NCBI RefSeq assembly: GCF_900091435.1
Contig: NZ_FMCS01000006.1
Span: 212,057-276,056, forward strand
DNA: 64,000 nucleotides
Direction of reading: 5' to 3'
Source: Micromonospora chaiyaphumensis
GTDB lineage: Bacteria; Actinomycetota; Actinomycetes; Mycobacteriales; Micromonosporaceae
This document shows, one piece after another, positions 31,055 to 40,114 of this stretch (positions within the stretch are counted from its first letter, which is position 1; the number at the start of each line of letters is the position of its first letter). Made by a program: the position numbers and the translations under genes. The notes under the pieces were generated by a model, which worked only from the letters and a program-made list of their open reading frames with translations, made no database searches and had not been told where the DNA came from.

Positions 31055-33700
31055 TCAGTCGCCTCGGGCGGCGCGTTCCCGGCGGGCCACCAGCGCATAG
31101 AGCAGGGCCTCCTCCCGGGGCAGCAACCTGACCCCGGTGGCCCGGCAGGCCCGCTCCAGCCGGTCCAGCACCGCCACCTCACCGGTGCTGGCCGCCAGCC
31201 CCACCAGTGCCTCGACCAGGTCGCGGCGCTCCCCGCCACCGCCCGCGGAATCGGCCGCCGCCGTGAACCACTCGGCGGCCAGCTCCCGGTCCCCCCGGTG
31301 CAGCGCGAGATGACCCTCGATCAGCGCGCAGACCACCTCCTCCGGGGGGACATCGCGGCGCTCCCCGGCCGGGTCGAGGACCTCCGCGCCCGGCGGCCGG
31401 CGCTGCGCCGGCACGGGGCGCGCCGGCCGCAGCTCGGCCACCACCTCCAGCGCCTCGGCGGCCCGCCCGTCCAGGGCGAGCGCGAGCCCGACCGTCCCGA
31501 CCGCCCGCCGCCACCGCCCCGGATCGCCCAGCTCGACGAGCGCGCCCGCCGCCCGCCGTCCCTGCTCCACCGCGTCGACGTACCGGCCCTCCAGGCGGGT
31601 CACCTCGGCCAGGTCGGCCCGGGCCAGCAGGCGGAGCCGCTGCTCCCCGCACTGGGTGGCCAGCCGGTCGACCGTGGCCAGCCGGCGCCGTGCGCCGGCC
31701 AGGTCCGCCACCCGTACGTCGTGCCAGGTGAGGTGCTGGTGCGCCACGGCCGTCTCGCGTACCCGGCCGTGCCGGGTGGCCAGTTCCAGCGCCGCCTCGG
31801 CCTGCTCCCGGGCCTCCCGGTGCGCGCCGGCGGCGCTGAGCAGCGTGCAGAGCACCGACCGGGTCGACAGCTCCCCGGTCACCTCGCCGGCCGCCCGGAA
31901 GATCTCCAGCGCGTCCCGGGCCGCCGGCAGCTCCACGCCCCCGGCGCCGTGCTCGGCGGCGAGGCGGGCCGACCCCAGCAGCGCCCAGGCCCGCAGCACC
32001 GGCGGCGCATCGGCGGTACGCGGGTCGGCCAGCAGCCGGCGCAGCCAGCGGCGCCCGGAGACGTCCCGCCCGCGCAGGCGCCACCAGCGGGGCAGTGCCG
32101 CCGCCAGGAGCAGCGCGGTCGCCGGATCGTCCTCGGCGGCGTGGGCCAGGGCGGCCGTGATGTCGCTGGTCGCCTCGTCGAGCAGGTGCACGGCGGTGGG
32201 CACCTCCGCGCCGACCAGACCCGGTGCGGTACGCCGTACCAGCCCGGCGACGACCAGGGCGTGCCGCCGCCGGACGGCGGTCAGCTCCCCCTCGACGGCG
32301 GCCTGCTCGGTGGCGAAGTCGCGGACCGCGTCCAGCAGGCGGAACCGGAACGGGCCGGTGCCCCGGACGCTGAGCAGCCCGAGCTCTCGCAGCCGGTCCA
32401 GCAGGGGAACGGCGTCCCGCCGCTCACCGCCGTCGGCCAGCAGATCCTCGGCCAGCTCGACCGACCAGCGGTTGCGGAAGGCGGAGAGCCGGCGCAACGC
32501 CGCCCGTTCGGCGGGCGCGAGCAGGTGGTAGCTGGTCGCCACCGCCTCGCGCAGGGTCACCGTGCCGGCGGCCGGATCGGCGGGCTCCCAGCCGGGGCGT
32601 ACGCCGGCCAGGTCGAGAACCCGGTCACCGTAGCGGTCGAGCAGTTCGGTGACGTCGAGGATCCGGCCGCGCGCGGCCATCAGCTCGATGGCCAGCGGCA
32701 GCCCACCGAGGCGGCGCACCAGCGCGGCGAGCGCCGGCAGCTCGGCGCGGGTGGGCGGCTCGCGGCGTGCCTGGGCCAGACGGGCGAGGAACAGCGTCGC
32801 CGCGGGCCAGCGGGCCAGCTCGGCGGGGTCCGCCGGCTCCAGGCCGGCCGGCGGCACGTCGAGCGGCGCCACCGGCCGGACCAGCTCGCCGGGAACCCCC
32901 ACCGGGCGCCGGCCGGTGACCAGCACCCGCAGCGTCGGCGCCGCCGCGACCAGGGTGCGCAGCGCCTCGGCCACCGGGCCGGGCGCCCGCTCCACCGCGT
33001 CCACCAGCAGCAGTGCGGGCCGGCCGCCGAGCCGGTAGGAGAGATCGGCCAGCCGGTTCACGCCGAACACCGCGACCGAGGCGGCGAGCACGTCGGCGGT
33101 GTCGGAGCCCTCGCCGACAAGCACCCCGGTCACGCCGGCCGGATGGTCGGCGGCCGCCGCGTGGGCGACGGTGAGGGCGAGCGCGGTCTTGCCGACGCCC
33201 GCCAGCCCGACCAGGCTCACCACCGGGTGCTCGGAGAGCAGGGCGGCCACCTCGTCGACGTCCCGGTCCCGCCCGAGCAGCGGGACCGGCTGGGGCAGCG
33301 CGATGGGCGTACCCGAATCGCCGCCGGCGGAGCCGGTGACCGCGAGGTGCCGCGCGGCCGGGCGCGGCGCGGCGGCCGCGTCCGGACCGCCGACCGGTAG
33401 GTGGGCAGCGGGGTCGGCCGGCGGCTCGGGCGGGGTGGTCTGGGCCGGCCGGGCGGCGGCGAGGAACGCCTGCCGGGCCGGACCGGTCAGGCCGAGGGCG
33501 TCGGCGAGCAGGTCGACGGTGGTGCGCTGGGGTCGGGTCGCCCGACCCCGCTCCAGATCGCGGACGGTCCGCACGCCGACGCCGGCCCGGGTGGCCAGTT
33601 CGGCCTGCGTGAGGCCGGCGGCGAGCCGGTGCCCGCGCAACAGGTCGGGCAGCGGGGTACGGCCGCCCGGGCTCCGCGAACGATCATGATCGGGAGTCAT
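31055..33700 (-). CDS. XRE-NB-ARC-TPR transcriptional regulator (STAND ATPase)
   Basis: An 881-residue multidomain regulator. An N-terminal Xre helix-turn-helix (about 15-75, LRGHRLAAGLTQAELATRAG) is followed by a Pro/Ala linker and an NB-ARC ATPase domain with Walker A GLAGVGKT at 165-172, Walker B LLLVDA near Asp234, LVTGRRP and GLPLAIEL. A winged-helix region and TPR-like helical repeats make up the C-terminal 450 residues. The layout resembles AfsR-like regulators without the SARP domain. STAND proteins switch on by ATP-driven oligomerisation when a ligand binds the repeats. No target gene can be named. Confidence 0.9.
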   Translation of the reverse strand: MTPDHDRSRSPGGRTPLPDLLRGHRLAAGLTQAELATRAGVGVRTVRDLERGRATRPQRTTVDLLADALGLTGPARQAFLAAARPAQTTPPEPPADPAAHLPVGGPDAAAAPRPAARHLAVTGSAGGDSGTPIALPQPVPLLGRDRDVDEVAALLSEHPVVSLVGLAGVGKTALALTVAHAAAADHPAGVTGVLVGEGSDTADVLAASVAVFGVNRLADLSYRLGGRPALLLVDAVERAPGPVAEALRTLVAAAPTLRVLVTGRRPVGVPGELVRPVAPLDVPPAGLEPADPAELARWPAATLFLARLAQARREPPTRAELPALAALVRRLGGLPLAIELMAARGRILDVTELLDRYGDRVLDLAGVRPGWEPADPAAGTVTLREAVATSYHLLAPAERAALRRLSAFRNRWSVELAEDLLADGGERRDAVPLLDRLRELGLLSVRGTGPFRFRLLDAVRDFATEQAAVEGELTAVRRRHALVVAGLVRRTAPGLVGAEVPTAVHLLDEATSDITAALAHAAEDDPATALLLAAALPRWWRLRGRDVSGRRWLRRLLADPRTADAPPVLRAWALLGSARLAAEHGAGGVELPAARDALEIFRAAGEVTGELSTRSVLCTLLSAAGAHREAREQAEAALELATRHGRVRETAVAHQHLTWHDVRVADLAGARRRLATVDRLATQCGEQRLRLLARADLAEVTRLEGRYVDAVEQGRRAAGALVELGDPGRWRRAVGTVGLALALDGRAAEALEVVAELRPARPVPAQRRPPGAEVLDPAGERRDVPPEEVVCALIEGHLALHRGDRELAAEWFTAAADSAGGGGERRDLVEALVGLAASTGEVAVLDRLERACRATGVRLLPREEALLYALVARRERAARGD

Positions 33701-33824
33701 GGGCACGAAGAGTACGGATCGGGTCGGACGCTCCACAGCCCATCGTCGGGCAGCCGACCGTCCGGTGCCGATATCCGACAGACGGTGGACCCGCCCCGGC
33801 CCGACCGGCCCGGGCGGGCGCCGC

Positions 33825-34973
33825 TCACATGCCGAGATCGCGGGCGATGACCATGCGCTGCACCTCGCTGGTGCCCTCGCCGATCTCCAGGATCTTGGAG
33901 TCCCGCCAGAAGCGGGCCACCGGGTACTCGTTCATGAAGCCGTAGCCGCCGTGGATCTGGGTGGCCTCGCGGGCGTTGTCCACCGCGATGGTGCTGGCGT
34001 GCAGCTTCGCGATGGCCGCCTGCCGCTTGAACGGCTCGCCGGCGAGCATCCGGGCGGCCGCGTCGTAGTAGGCGAGCCGGGCAGTGTGCGCCTTCATCTC
34101 CATGTCGGCGATCTTGAACTGGATCGCCTGGTACGCGCCGATCGGCTGGCCGAACGCCTGGCGCTCCTTCGCGTATTTGATCGACTCGTCGACACAGCCC
34201 TGGGCGAGGCCGACGGCCAGGGCCGCGATGGCGATCCGGCCCTCGTCGAGGATGCGCAGGAACTGGGCGAAGCCCCGGCCGCGCTCGCCGAGGAGGTTCG
34301 CCGCCGGCACCCGGCAGTCGTCGAAGGTCAGCTCGTGCGTGTCGGAGGCGGTCCAGCCGACCTTCGAGTAGCCCGGCGCGACGGTGAAGCCCGGCGTGCC
34401 GGACGGGACGATGATGGTGGACAGCTCCTTCGAGCCGTCCGGCCGCGTGCCGGTGACCGCGGTGACCGTGACGAGCGACGTGATGTCGGTGCCGGAGTTG
34501 GTGATGAACGCCTTCGAGCCGTTGATCACCCACTCGTCGCCCTCCAGGACGGCCCGCGTCTGCGTGCCGCCCGCGTCCGAGCCGGTGCCCGGCTCGGTGA
34601 GCCCGAACCCCGCGAGGGCCTCGCCGCTGAGCAGCTTCGGCAGCCACCGGGCCTTCTGCTCGTCGGTGCCGAACCGGTAGATCGGCATGGCGCCGAGCGA
34701 GACGGCCGCCTCCAGGGTGATGGCCACGCTGGAGTCGACCCGGGCCAGCTCCTCCAGGGCCAGGCAGAGCGCGAAGTAGTCGCCGCCCATGCCGCCGTGC
34801 TCCTCGGCGAAGGGGAGACCGAACAGGCCCATCTTGCCCATCTGGCGGATGATCTCGTACGGGAAGGTGTGCTGCTCGTAGTGCTCGGCGATGGCCGGCG
34901 CGACCACCTCGCGGGCGAAGTCCCGCACGCTCTCCCGCAGCGCCTCTTGTTCCTCGCTGAGCCGGAAGTCCAT
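33825..34973 (-). CDS. Acyl-CoA dehydrogenase (probable isovaleryl/short-branched-chain type)
   Basis: A 382-residue FAD enzyme with the full ACAD pattern: GFGLTEPGTGSDAGGTQTRA, FITNSGTDI, ERQAFGQPIGAYQAIQFKIADM, QIHGGYGFMNEYPVARFWRD, and catalytic Glu366 in GEGTSEVQR. It oxidises an acyl-CoA to the enoyl-CoA and passes electrons to ETF. Linkage with a carboxylase and HMG-CoA lyase suggests isovaleryl-CoA from leucine as substrate (inference from context). It lies 68 bp downstream of the carboxyltransferase gene in the same transcription unit. Confidence 0.94.
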   Translation of the reverse strand: MDFRLSEEQEALRESVRDFAREVVAPAIAEHYEQHTFPYEIIRQMGKMGLFGLPFAEEHGGMGGDYFALCLALEELARVDSSVAITLEAAVSLGAMPIYRFGTDEQKARWLPKLLSGEALAGFGLTEPGTGSDAGGTQTRAVLEGDEWVINGSKAFITNSGTDITSLVTVTAVTGTRPDGSKELSTIIVPSGTPGFTVAPGYSKVGWTASDTHELTFDDCRVPAANLLGERGRGFAQFLRILDEGRIAIAALAVGLAQGCVDESIKYAKERQAFGQPIGAYQAIQFKIADMEMKAHTARLAYYDAAARMLAGEPFKRQAAIAKLHASTIAVDNAREATQIHGGYGFMNEYPVARFWRDSKILEIGEGTSEVQRMVIARDLGM

Positions 34974-35041
34974 CTGATCCTCCTGTGGAGATGCTCCGTC
35001 CGGCGCTCGTGACGCCCGGCCGGATCCTGCTGCGGGGTTGC

Positions 35042-36592
35042 TCAGACCGGGGTGACGCCGTGCCGGCGCTTCGCGAAGTGCCGCTCCTTGCCGTGCGCGG
35101 CGGCGAACCGGCGGACCAGCTCGGCGCGCAGCTCGTGCGGCTCGACGATGGCGTCCACCACCAGCTCGCTGGCGAGCCGGACGATGTCGATGTCGCGCTC
35201 GTACTCCTCGCGCTTCGCGGCGACGAAGGCGGCCCGCTCGGCCTCGTCCTCGATCGCGGCGATCTTGTTGGCGTAGACGGCGTTGACCGCCGCCTCCGCG
35301 CCCATCACCGCGATCTTCGCGGTGGGCAGCGCGATCGTCGCGTCCGGCTCGAAGCCGGGGCCGGCCATGGCGTAAAGGCCGGCGCCGTAGGCCTTGCGGA
35401 CCACCACGCAGATCTTGGGTACGGTCGCCTCGGAGATCGCCGTGATCATCTTGGCGCCGTGGCGGATGATGCCCTGCTTCTCCACGGCGCTGCCGACCAT
35501 GAACCCGGGCACGTCGGACAGGAACAGCAGCGGCACGTTGAACGCGTCGCAGAGCTGGACGAACCGGGTCGCCTTGTCGGCCGAGTCGACGAAGAGCACG
35601 CCGCCCTTGAACATCGAGTTGTTGCCGACCACGCCGACGACCTCGCCGTTCAGCCGGCCGAAGCCGATGGTCAACTCCTTGGCCCAGAGCGCCTGGATCT
35701 CGAAGAAGCTGCCCTCGTCGAGCAGGCCCTTGACGTACCGGCGCATGTCGAACGCCTGCCGCTCGCTGGCCGGGACCAGCGCGGCCAGGTCGGCCTTCTC
35801 CGGCGCGGGCGTCGCCTCGGCGGCGGGCGGGGCCTGGGTCCAGTTGGTCGGCAGGTACGACAGGTAGCGCCGGACCACGTCGAGCGCCTCGGCCTCGGTC
35901 TTGCAGAGGAAGTGCCCGACGCCGGACTCGGCACAGTGCACCTTGGCCCCGCCCATCGCCTCCAGCGTGGTCTTCTCGCCGGTGACCATCTCGACCATCC
36001 GGTCCGAGCCGAGGTACATGCTGGCGTTGCCCTCGACCATGGCGACCACGTCGCAGAACGCCGGGATGTAGGCCCCGCCCGCCGCGCTCGGCCCGAACAG
36101 GGCGCAGACCTGCGGGATTGAACCCGAGGCGCGGACCTGGTTCCAGAAGATCTTGCCGGCGCCCCGCCGGCCGGGGAAGAGGTCGACCTGGTCGGTGATC
36201 CGGGCGCCGGCCGAGTCGACCAGGTAGACCATGGGCACGCCGGTCGAGTAGGCCCGCTCGATGATCCGGATGATCTTCTCGACGGTCCGGGCGCCCCAGC
36301 TGCCGGCCTTCACCGTGGAGTCGTTCGCCATGAGGCAGACCGGCCGGCCGTCGATGGTGGCCGTGCCGGTCACCACGCCGTCGGCGGGCAGCCCCTCGGC
36401 CATCGCGTTGGCGTAGAGCCCGTCCTCGACGAAGGAACCCTCGTCGACCAGGTACGCGACCCGCTCGCGGGCGAAGAGCTTGCCCTTGGCGGCGTTCGCC
36501 GCGTGGTACTTGTCCGCACCGCCGGCCTTGGCGCGCTTGCGCAGCTGCTCCAGGGCCTCACCGTCGAGCGTCACGCCGACTCCCATTGCCAC
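35042..36592 (-). CDS. Acyl-CoA carboxylase carboxyltransferase (beta) subunit, methylcrotonyl-CoA type
   Basis: A 516-residue carboxyltransferase with two crotonase-fold halves: YLVDSAGARITDQVDLFPGR, FGPSAAGGAYIPAFCDVVAM, and FLSDVPGFMVGSAVEKQGII with the second oxyanion hole in the C-terminal half. It moves CO2 from carboxybiotin to an acyl-CoA. The neighbours favour 3-methylcrotonyl-CoA over acetyl- or propionyl-CoA. GTG 36592 has GAGG 6 nt upstream; ATG 36586 is the alternative. A palindromic operator sits 32 bp upstream next to a TAGCCT -10 box. Confidence 0.93.
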   Translation of the reverse strand: MAMGVGVTLDGEALEQLRKRAKAGGADKYHAANAAKGKLFARERVAYLVDEGSFVEDGLYANAMAEGLPADGVVTGTATIDGRPVCLMANDSTVKAGSWGARTVEKIIRIIERAYSTGVPMVYLVDSAGARITDQVDLFPGRRGAGKIFWNQVRASGSIPQVCALFGPSAAGGAYIPAFCDVVAMVEGNASMYLGSDRMVEMVTGEKTTLEAMGGAKVHCAESGVGHFLCKTEAEALDVVRRYLSYLPTNWTQAPPAAEATPAPEKADLAALVPASERQAFDMRRYVKGLLDEGSFFEIQALWAKELTIGFGRLNGEVVGVVGNNSMFKGGVLFVDSADKATRFVQLCDAFNVPLLFLSDVPGFMVGSAVEKQGIIRHGAKMITAISEATVPKICVVVRKAYGAGLYAMAGPGFEPDATIALPTAKIAVMGAEAAVNAVYANKIAAIEDEAERAAFVAAKREEYERDIDIVRLASELVVDAIVEPHELRAELVRRFAAAHGKERHFAKRRHGVTPV

Positions 36593-36623
36593 CGGCCGCC
36601 TCGTGGGCGCGCCGACCGACCTG

Positions 36624-36639
36624 AACGATCGTTAGGCTA
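36624..36639 (-). promoter_or_regulatory. Promoter and TetR-type operator of the carboxyltransferase-acyl-CoA dehydrogenase unit
   Basis: On the minus strand TAGCCT (36639-36634) is a good -10 box, directly followed by the perfect palindrome AACGATCGTT (36633-36624) at the expected transcription start. A repressor bound there would block initiation. It shares AACG-NN-CGTTA with the site at 39350-39365. Confidence 0.6.
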
Positions 36640-36691
36640 GCGCATTCCCGCCCCCTCCGGCGACCTGCCCACACACACGCCCCCGCGCGCG

Positions 36692-36757
36692 CCCACCCGC
36701 CGCCCACCCGCCGCCCGCCCGCCGCCCGCCCGCTGCCCGCCCGCTGCCCGCCCGTCG
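36692..36757. repeat. Six tandem copies of an 11-bp repeat
   Basis: CCCACCCGCCG x2, CCCGCCCGCCG, CCCGCCCGCTG x2, CCCGCCCGTCG, in perfect register and strand-biased (C-rich on the plus strand). Preceded by CA and CG dinucleotide runs. No coding use is apparent. Confidence 0.88.
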
Positions 36758-36762
36758 TCCGC

Positions 36763-36822
36763 GTTGATCAAGAAGTTTGCGTCGGAATCGAGCCCGATCC
36801 TGACGCAAACTTCTTGATCAAC
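36763..36822. repeat. Long palindromic element A (21-bp perfect arms)
   Basis: Arms 36763-36783 and 36802-36822 are exactly complementary (GTTGATCAAGAAGTTTGCGT plus C); the 18-nt centre contains a further ATCG/CGAT pair. It lies 45 bp beyond the HMG-CoA lyase stop, so it may end transcription, but it is longer and more AT-rich than the other terminators here. It shares GATCA-W-GAAGTT-W-GC with element B. Confidence 0.85.
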
Positions 36823-36866
36823 TTGGCGGGACGGCGGCGGGAGCGGGGGTCAGGAGGGGATCGGGG

Positions 36867-37787
36867 TCAGGAGGGGATCGGGGTCAGGCGGGTACGGGGG
36901 CCGGCGCGGAGGACGCCGGACGGGAGCTTCTTGCCGACCAGGTGCTCGGCCAGCTCGGCGGCCTCGATGAGGGCGGCCAGGTCGATGCCGGTGTCGATGC
37001 CCATGTCGTGCAGCATGTGCACGGCCTCCTCGGTGGCCAGGTTGCCGCTGGCGCCCGGGGCGTACGGGCAGCCGCCGAGGCCGCCGACGCTGGCGTCGAA
37101 CTCGGTGATGCCCAGTTCCATGGCGGTGAGCATGTTGGCCAGCGCGGTGCCCCGGGTGTTGTGGAAGTGCAGCAGCACCGGCACCTGGGCGTTGCGGTCG
37201 CGGACCGCGGTGACGAGTTCGCGGACCCGCCGGGGCGTACCCATGCCGGTGGTGTCACCGAAGGCCACCCGGTCGGCGCCGTCCCGGACGACCCGGTCGA
37301 CGATGCCGGCCACCCGCTTCGGGTCGACATCCCCCTCGTACGGGCAGCCGAAGCTGGTCGCCACGATCACCTCGGCGGTCGCGCCCGCGCTGTGCAGCAG
37401 GTCGATCAGCTCGGCGATGTCGTCGAGCGACTCCTCGGTGGACCGGTTGACGTTGCGCCGGTTGTGCGTGTCGCTGGCCGAGACCACCACCTCGATCTCG
37501 GTGAAGCCGGCGGCGAGGGCGCGCTGCGCGCCGCGGGTGTTCGGCACGAGCGCGGAGTAGTGCACCCCGTCGGCCTTCGCGGCCCGCTGCCACACCTCGT
37601 CGGCGTCGGCCATCTGCGGGATCGCCTTCGGATGGACGAAGGAGACGGCCTCGATTCGCCGCACGCCGGTGCCGGAGAGCGCGTCGAGCAGCCGCACCTT
37701 GGCGTCGGTGGGGATCGGCTCCTCGTTCTGGAGCCCGTCCCGCGGCCCGACCTCCCGGATGGAGACGAAGTCCGGCAGTTCCGCCAT
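36867..37787 (-). CDS. Hydroxymethylglutaryl-CoA lyase
   Basis: A 306-residue TIM-barrel enzyme with a complete HMG-CoA lyase set: Arg16-Asp17 in VGPRDGLQNE, metal ligands His207 and His209 (LHFHN), the signature GGLGGCPYAPGASGN with Cys240 and Asn249, and the barrel core VVSASDTHNRRN. It splits HMG-CoA to acetoacetate and acetyl-CoA, the last step of leucine breakdown. It lies between the biotin carboxylase and carboxyltransferase genes with long palindromes on both sides. Confidence 0.95.
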   Translation of the reverse strand: MAELPDFVSIREVGPRDGLQNEEPIPTDAKVRLLDALSGTGVRRIEAVSFVHPKAIPQMADADEVWQRAAKADGVHYSALVPNTRGAQRALAAGFTEIEVVVSASDTHNRRNVNRSTEESLDDIAELIDLLHSAGATAEVIVATSFGCPYEGDVDPKRVAGIVDRVVRDGADRVAFGDTTGMGTPRRVRELVTAVRDRNAQVPVLLHFHNTRGTALANMLTAMELGITEFDASVGGLGGCPYAPGASGNLATEEAVHMLHDMGIDTGIDLAALIEAAELAEHLVGKKLPSGVLRAGPRTRLTPIPS

Positions 37788-37863
37788 AAGGGGTCACCTC
37801 ACTGTGACGGTGTTACGTGATGGGTACGTCCAGCATCCCACCCGGGCCGCCCCCGCCGGCGAT

Positions 37864-37912
37864 CATGAAGTTAGCAGCGACAAAGCGGACGGATTTCGCC
37901 GCTAACTTCATG
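37864..37912. repeat. Long palindromic element B (16-bp arms, one mismatch)
   Basis: Arms CATGAAGTTAGCAGCG (37864-37879) and CGCCGCTAACTTCATG (37897-37912) around a 17-nt loop. It resembles element A at the core GAAGTTWGC and in being preceded by GATCA-like bases. It fills the gap between the biotin carboxylase stop and the HMG-CoA lyase start. Confidence 0.85.
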
Positions 37913-37943
37913 CAACGGGGACGGGCGGGTCGGCGCAGGACGG

Positions 37944-39281
<1,338 letters not shown>

Positions 39282-39333
39282 GGAAGGGTCCCTTCTTGAC
39301 GCCTCTTGCATAGCAGGGGCCCCTTCATAACAC
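39282..39333. repeat. Paired GC palindromes at the biotin carboxylase 5' end
   Basis: Two near-identical palindromic units, GAAGGGTCCCTTC and a GGGGCCCC unit followed by TTC, about 30 bp apart with CTCTTGCATAG between them. On the minus strand each unit places GAAGGG 8 nt before a possible start codon (ATG 39311 and TTG 39281), so an element of this kind could supply both translation starts. Confidence 0.6.
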
Positions 39334-39349
39334 GCGGAGGGCGCGCGTG

Positions 39350-39365
39350 CTTAACGGACGTTAAG
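39350..39365. promoter_or_regulatory. TetR-type operator before the biotin carboxylase gene
   Basis: CTTAACG-GA-CGTTAAG, a perfect 7-bp inverted repeat in the gap between tetR and the biotin carboxylase gene. It matches the operator at 36624-36633 in AACG-NN-CGTTA. Confidence 0.65.
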
Positions 39366-39377
39366 GAGCGCCGGGCG

Positions 39378-40001
39378 TCAGGCCGGGTCCGTGGGCGCGA
39401 GGAGCGCGGCCAGCGTCGCGCCCCGCAGCAGCTCGGCGCGGCGGCGGCGGTCCACCTCGCCACCGAGGAACGGGGTGGAGTTCATGAGGCCGAAGGCGGC
39501 GTGCGCGAGGACCCGCGCCTCGCCGTCCGGCAGCCCCGGGTGCAGCGCGGTCAGCACAGTCACCCACTCCTCGACGTACATCCGCTGGAGCCGGCGGATC
39601 CGGCGGCGCGGCTCGTCCGGGAGGCGGTCCAGCTCGTGCAGGTGCAGGGCGATCACGGCCGGGTTGGCCAGCGCGAAGTCGACGTGGAAGTCGATCAGCG
39701 ACTCCAGCGTGCCGCGTGGGTCGTCGGGGTGGTTGGCCGCCCGTTCCCGGCCACCGGCGAGCAGCCCCTCGCTGACCGGGATCAGCGCGGCGACCAGCAT
39801 GGCCTCCTTGCCGGCGAAGTGGTGGTAGAGGGCCGGGCCGGTGACACCGGCGGCGGCGCCGATGTCGTCCATCGACACCCCGTGGTAGCCGCGCGCCGCG
39901 AAGAGCCCGACCGCGATCTCCAGGATCTCGTCACGCCGGGACCGGCGCCGACCCGCACCCGCGCCGTTCGCCGCGCCCCGCGCCTGCTGTTCCACCGCCA
40001 C
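39378..40001 (-). CDS. TetR-family regulator of the acyl-CoA carboxylase cluster
   Basis: A 207-residue regulator. The N-terminal TetR helix-turn-helix (about 22-68: ILEIAVGLFAARGYHGVSMD, then VTGPALYHHFAGKEAML) is followed by an all-helical ligand domain with LHLHELDRLPDEPRRRIRRL, similar to KstR2-like regulators of acyl-CoA catabolism. It is the first gene of the minus-strand cluster and probably represses it, with an acyl-CoA as inducer (inference). The operators at 39350 and 36624 are its likely sites. GTG 40001 and GTG 39995 are both possible starts. Confidence 0.9.
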   Translation of the reverse strand: MAVEQQARGAANGAGAGRRRSRRDEILEIAVGLFAARGYHGVSMDDIGAAAGVTGPALYHHFAGKEAMLVAALIPVSEGLLAGGRERAANHPDDPRGTLESLIDFHVDFALANPAVIALHLHELDRLPDEPRRRIRRLQRMYVEEWVTVLTALHPGLPDGEARVLAHAAFGLMNSTPFLGGEVDRRRRAELLRGATLAALLAPTDPA

Positions 40002-40114
40002 CGGGCCAGCCTAGTCCGCGCGTCCACGCCGGTGGAGCCTCGGTTACCCGTCGGTCGCCTCACACCCTGCCCCGCTTGACCCTCGACCGGGTTCAGGCCG
40101 GAGGGTCCGTCGGC

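Noticed and set aside
31179..32084. Gly/Ala-rich frame inside the NB-ARC regulator gene
   Set aside because: Same-strand shadow frame of low complexity within a gene with clear domains.
36692..36757. Tandem repeats as CRISPR or origin iterons
   Set aside because: 11-bp units without spacers and with no nearby replication gene; a minisatellite explains them.
37788..37943. Frameshifted biotinyl domain after the biotin carboxylase stop
   Set aside because: All three minus-strand frames were examined; no AMKM-like motif is present and palindromic element B occupies most of the gap.
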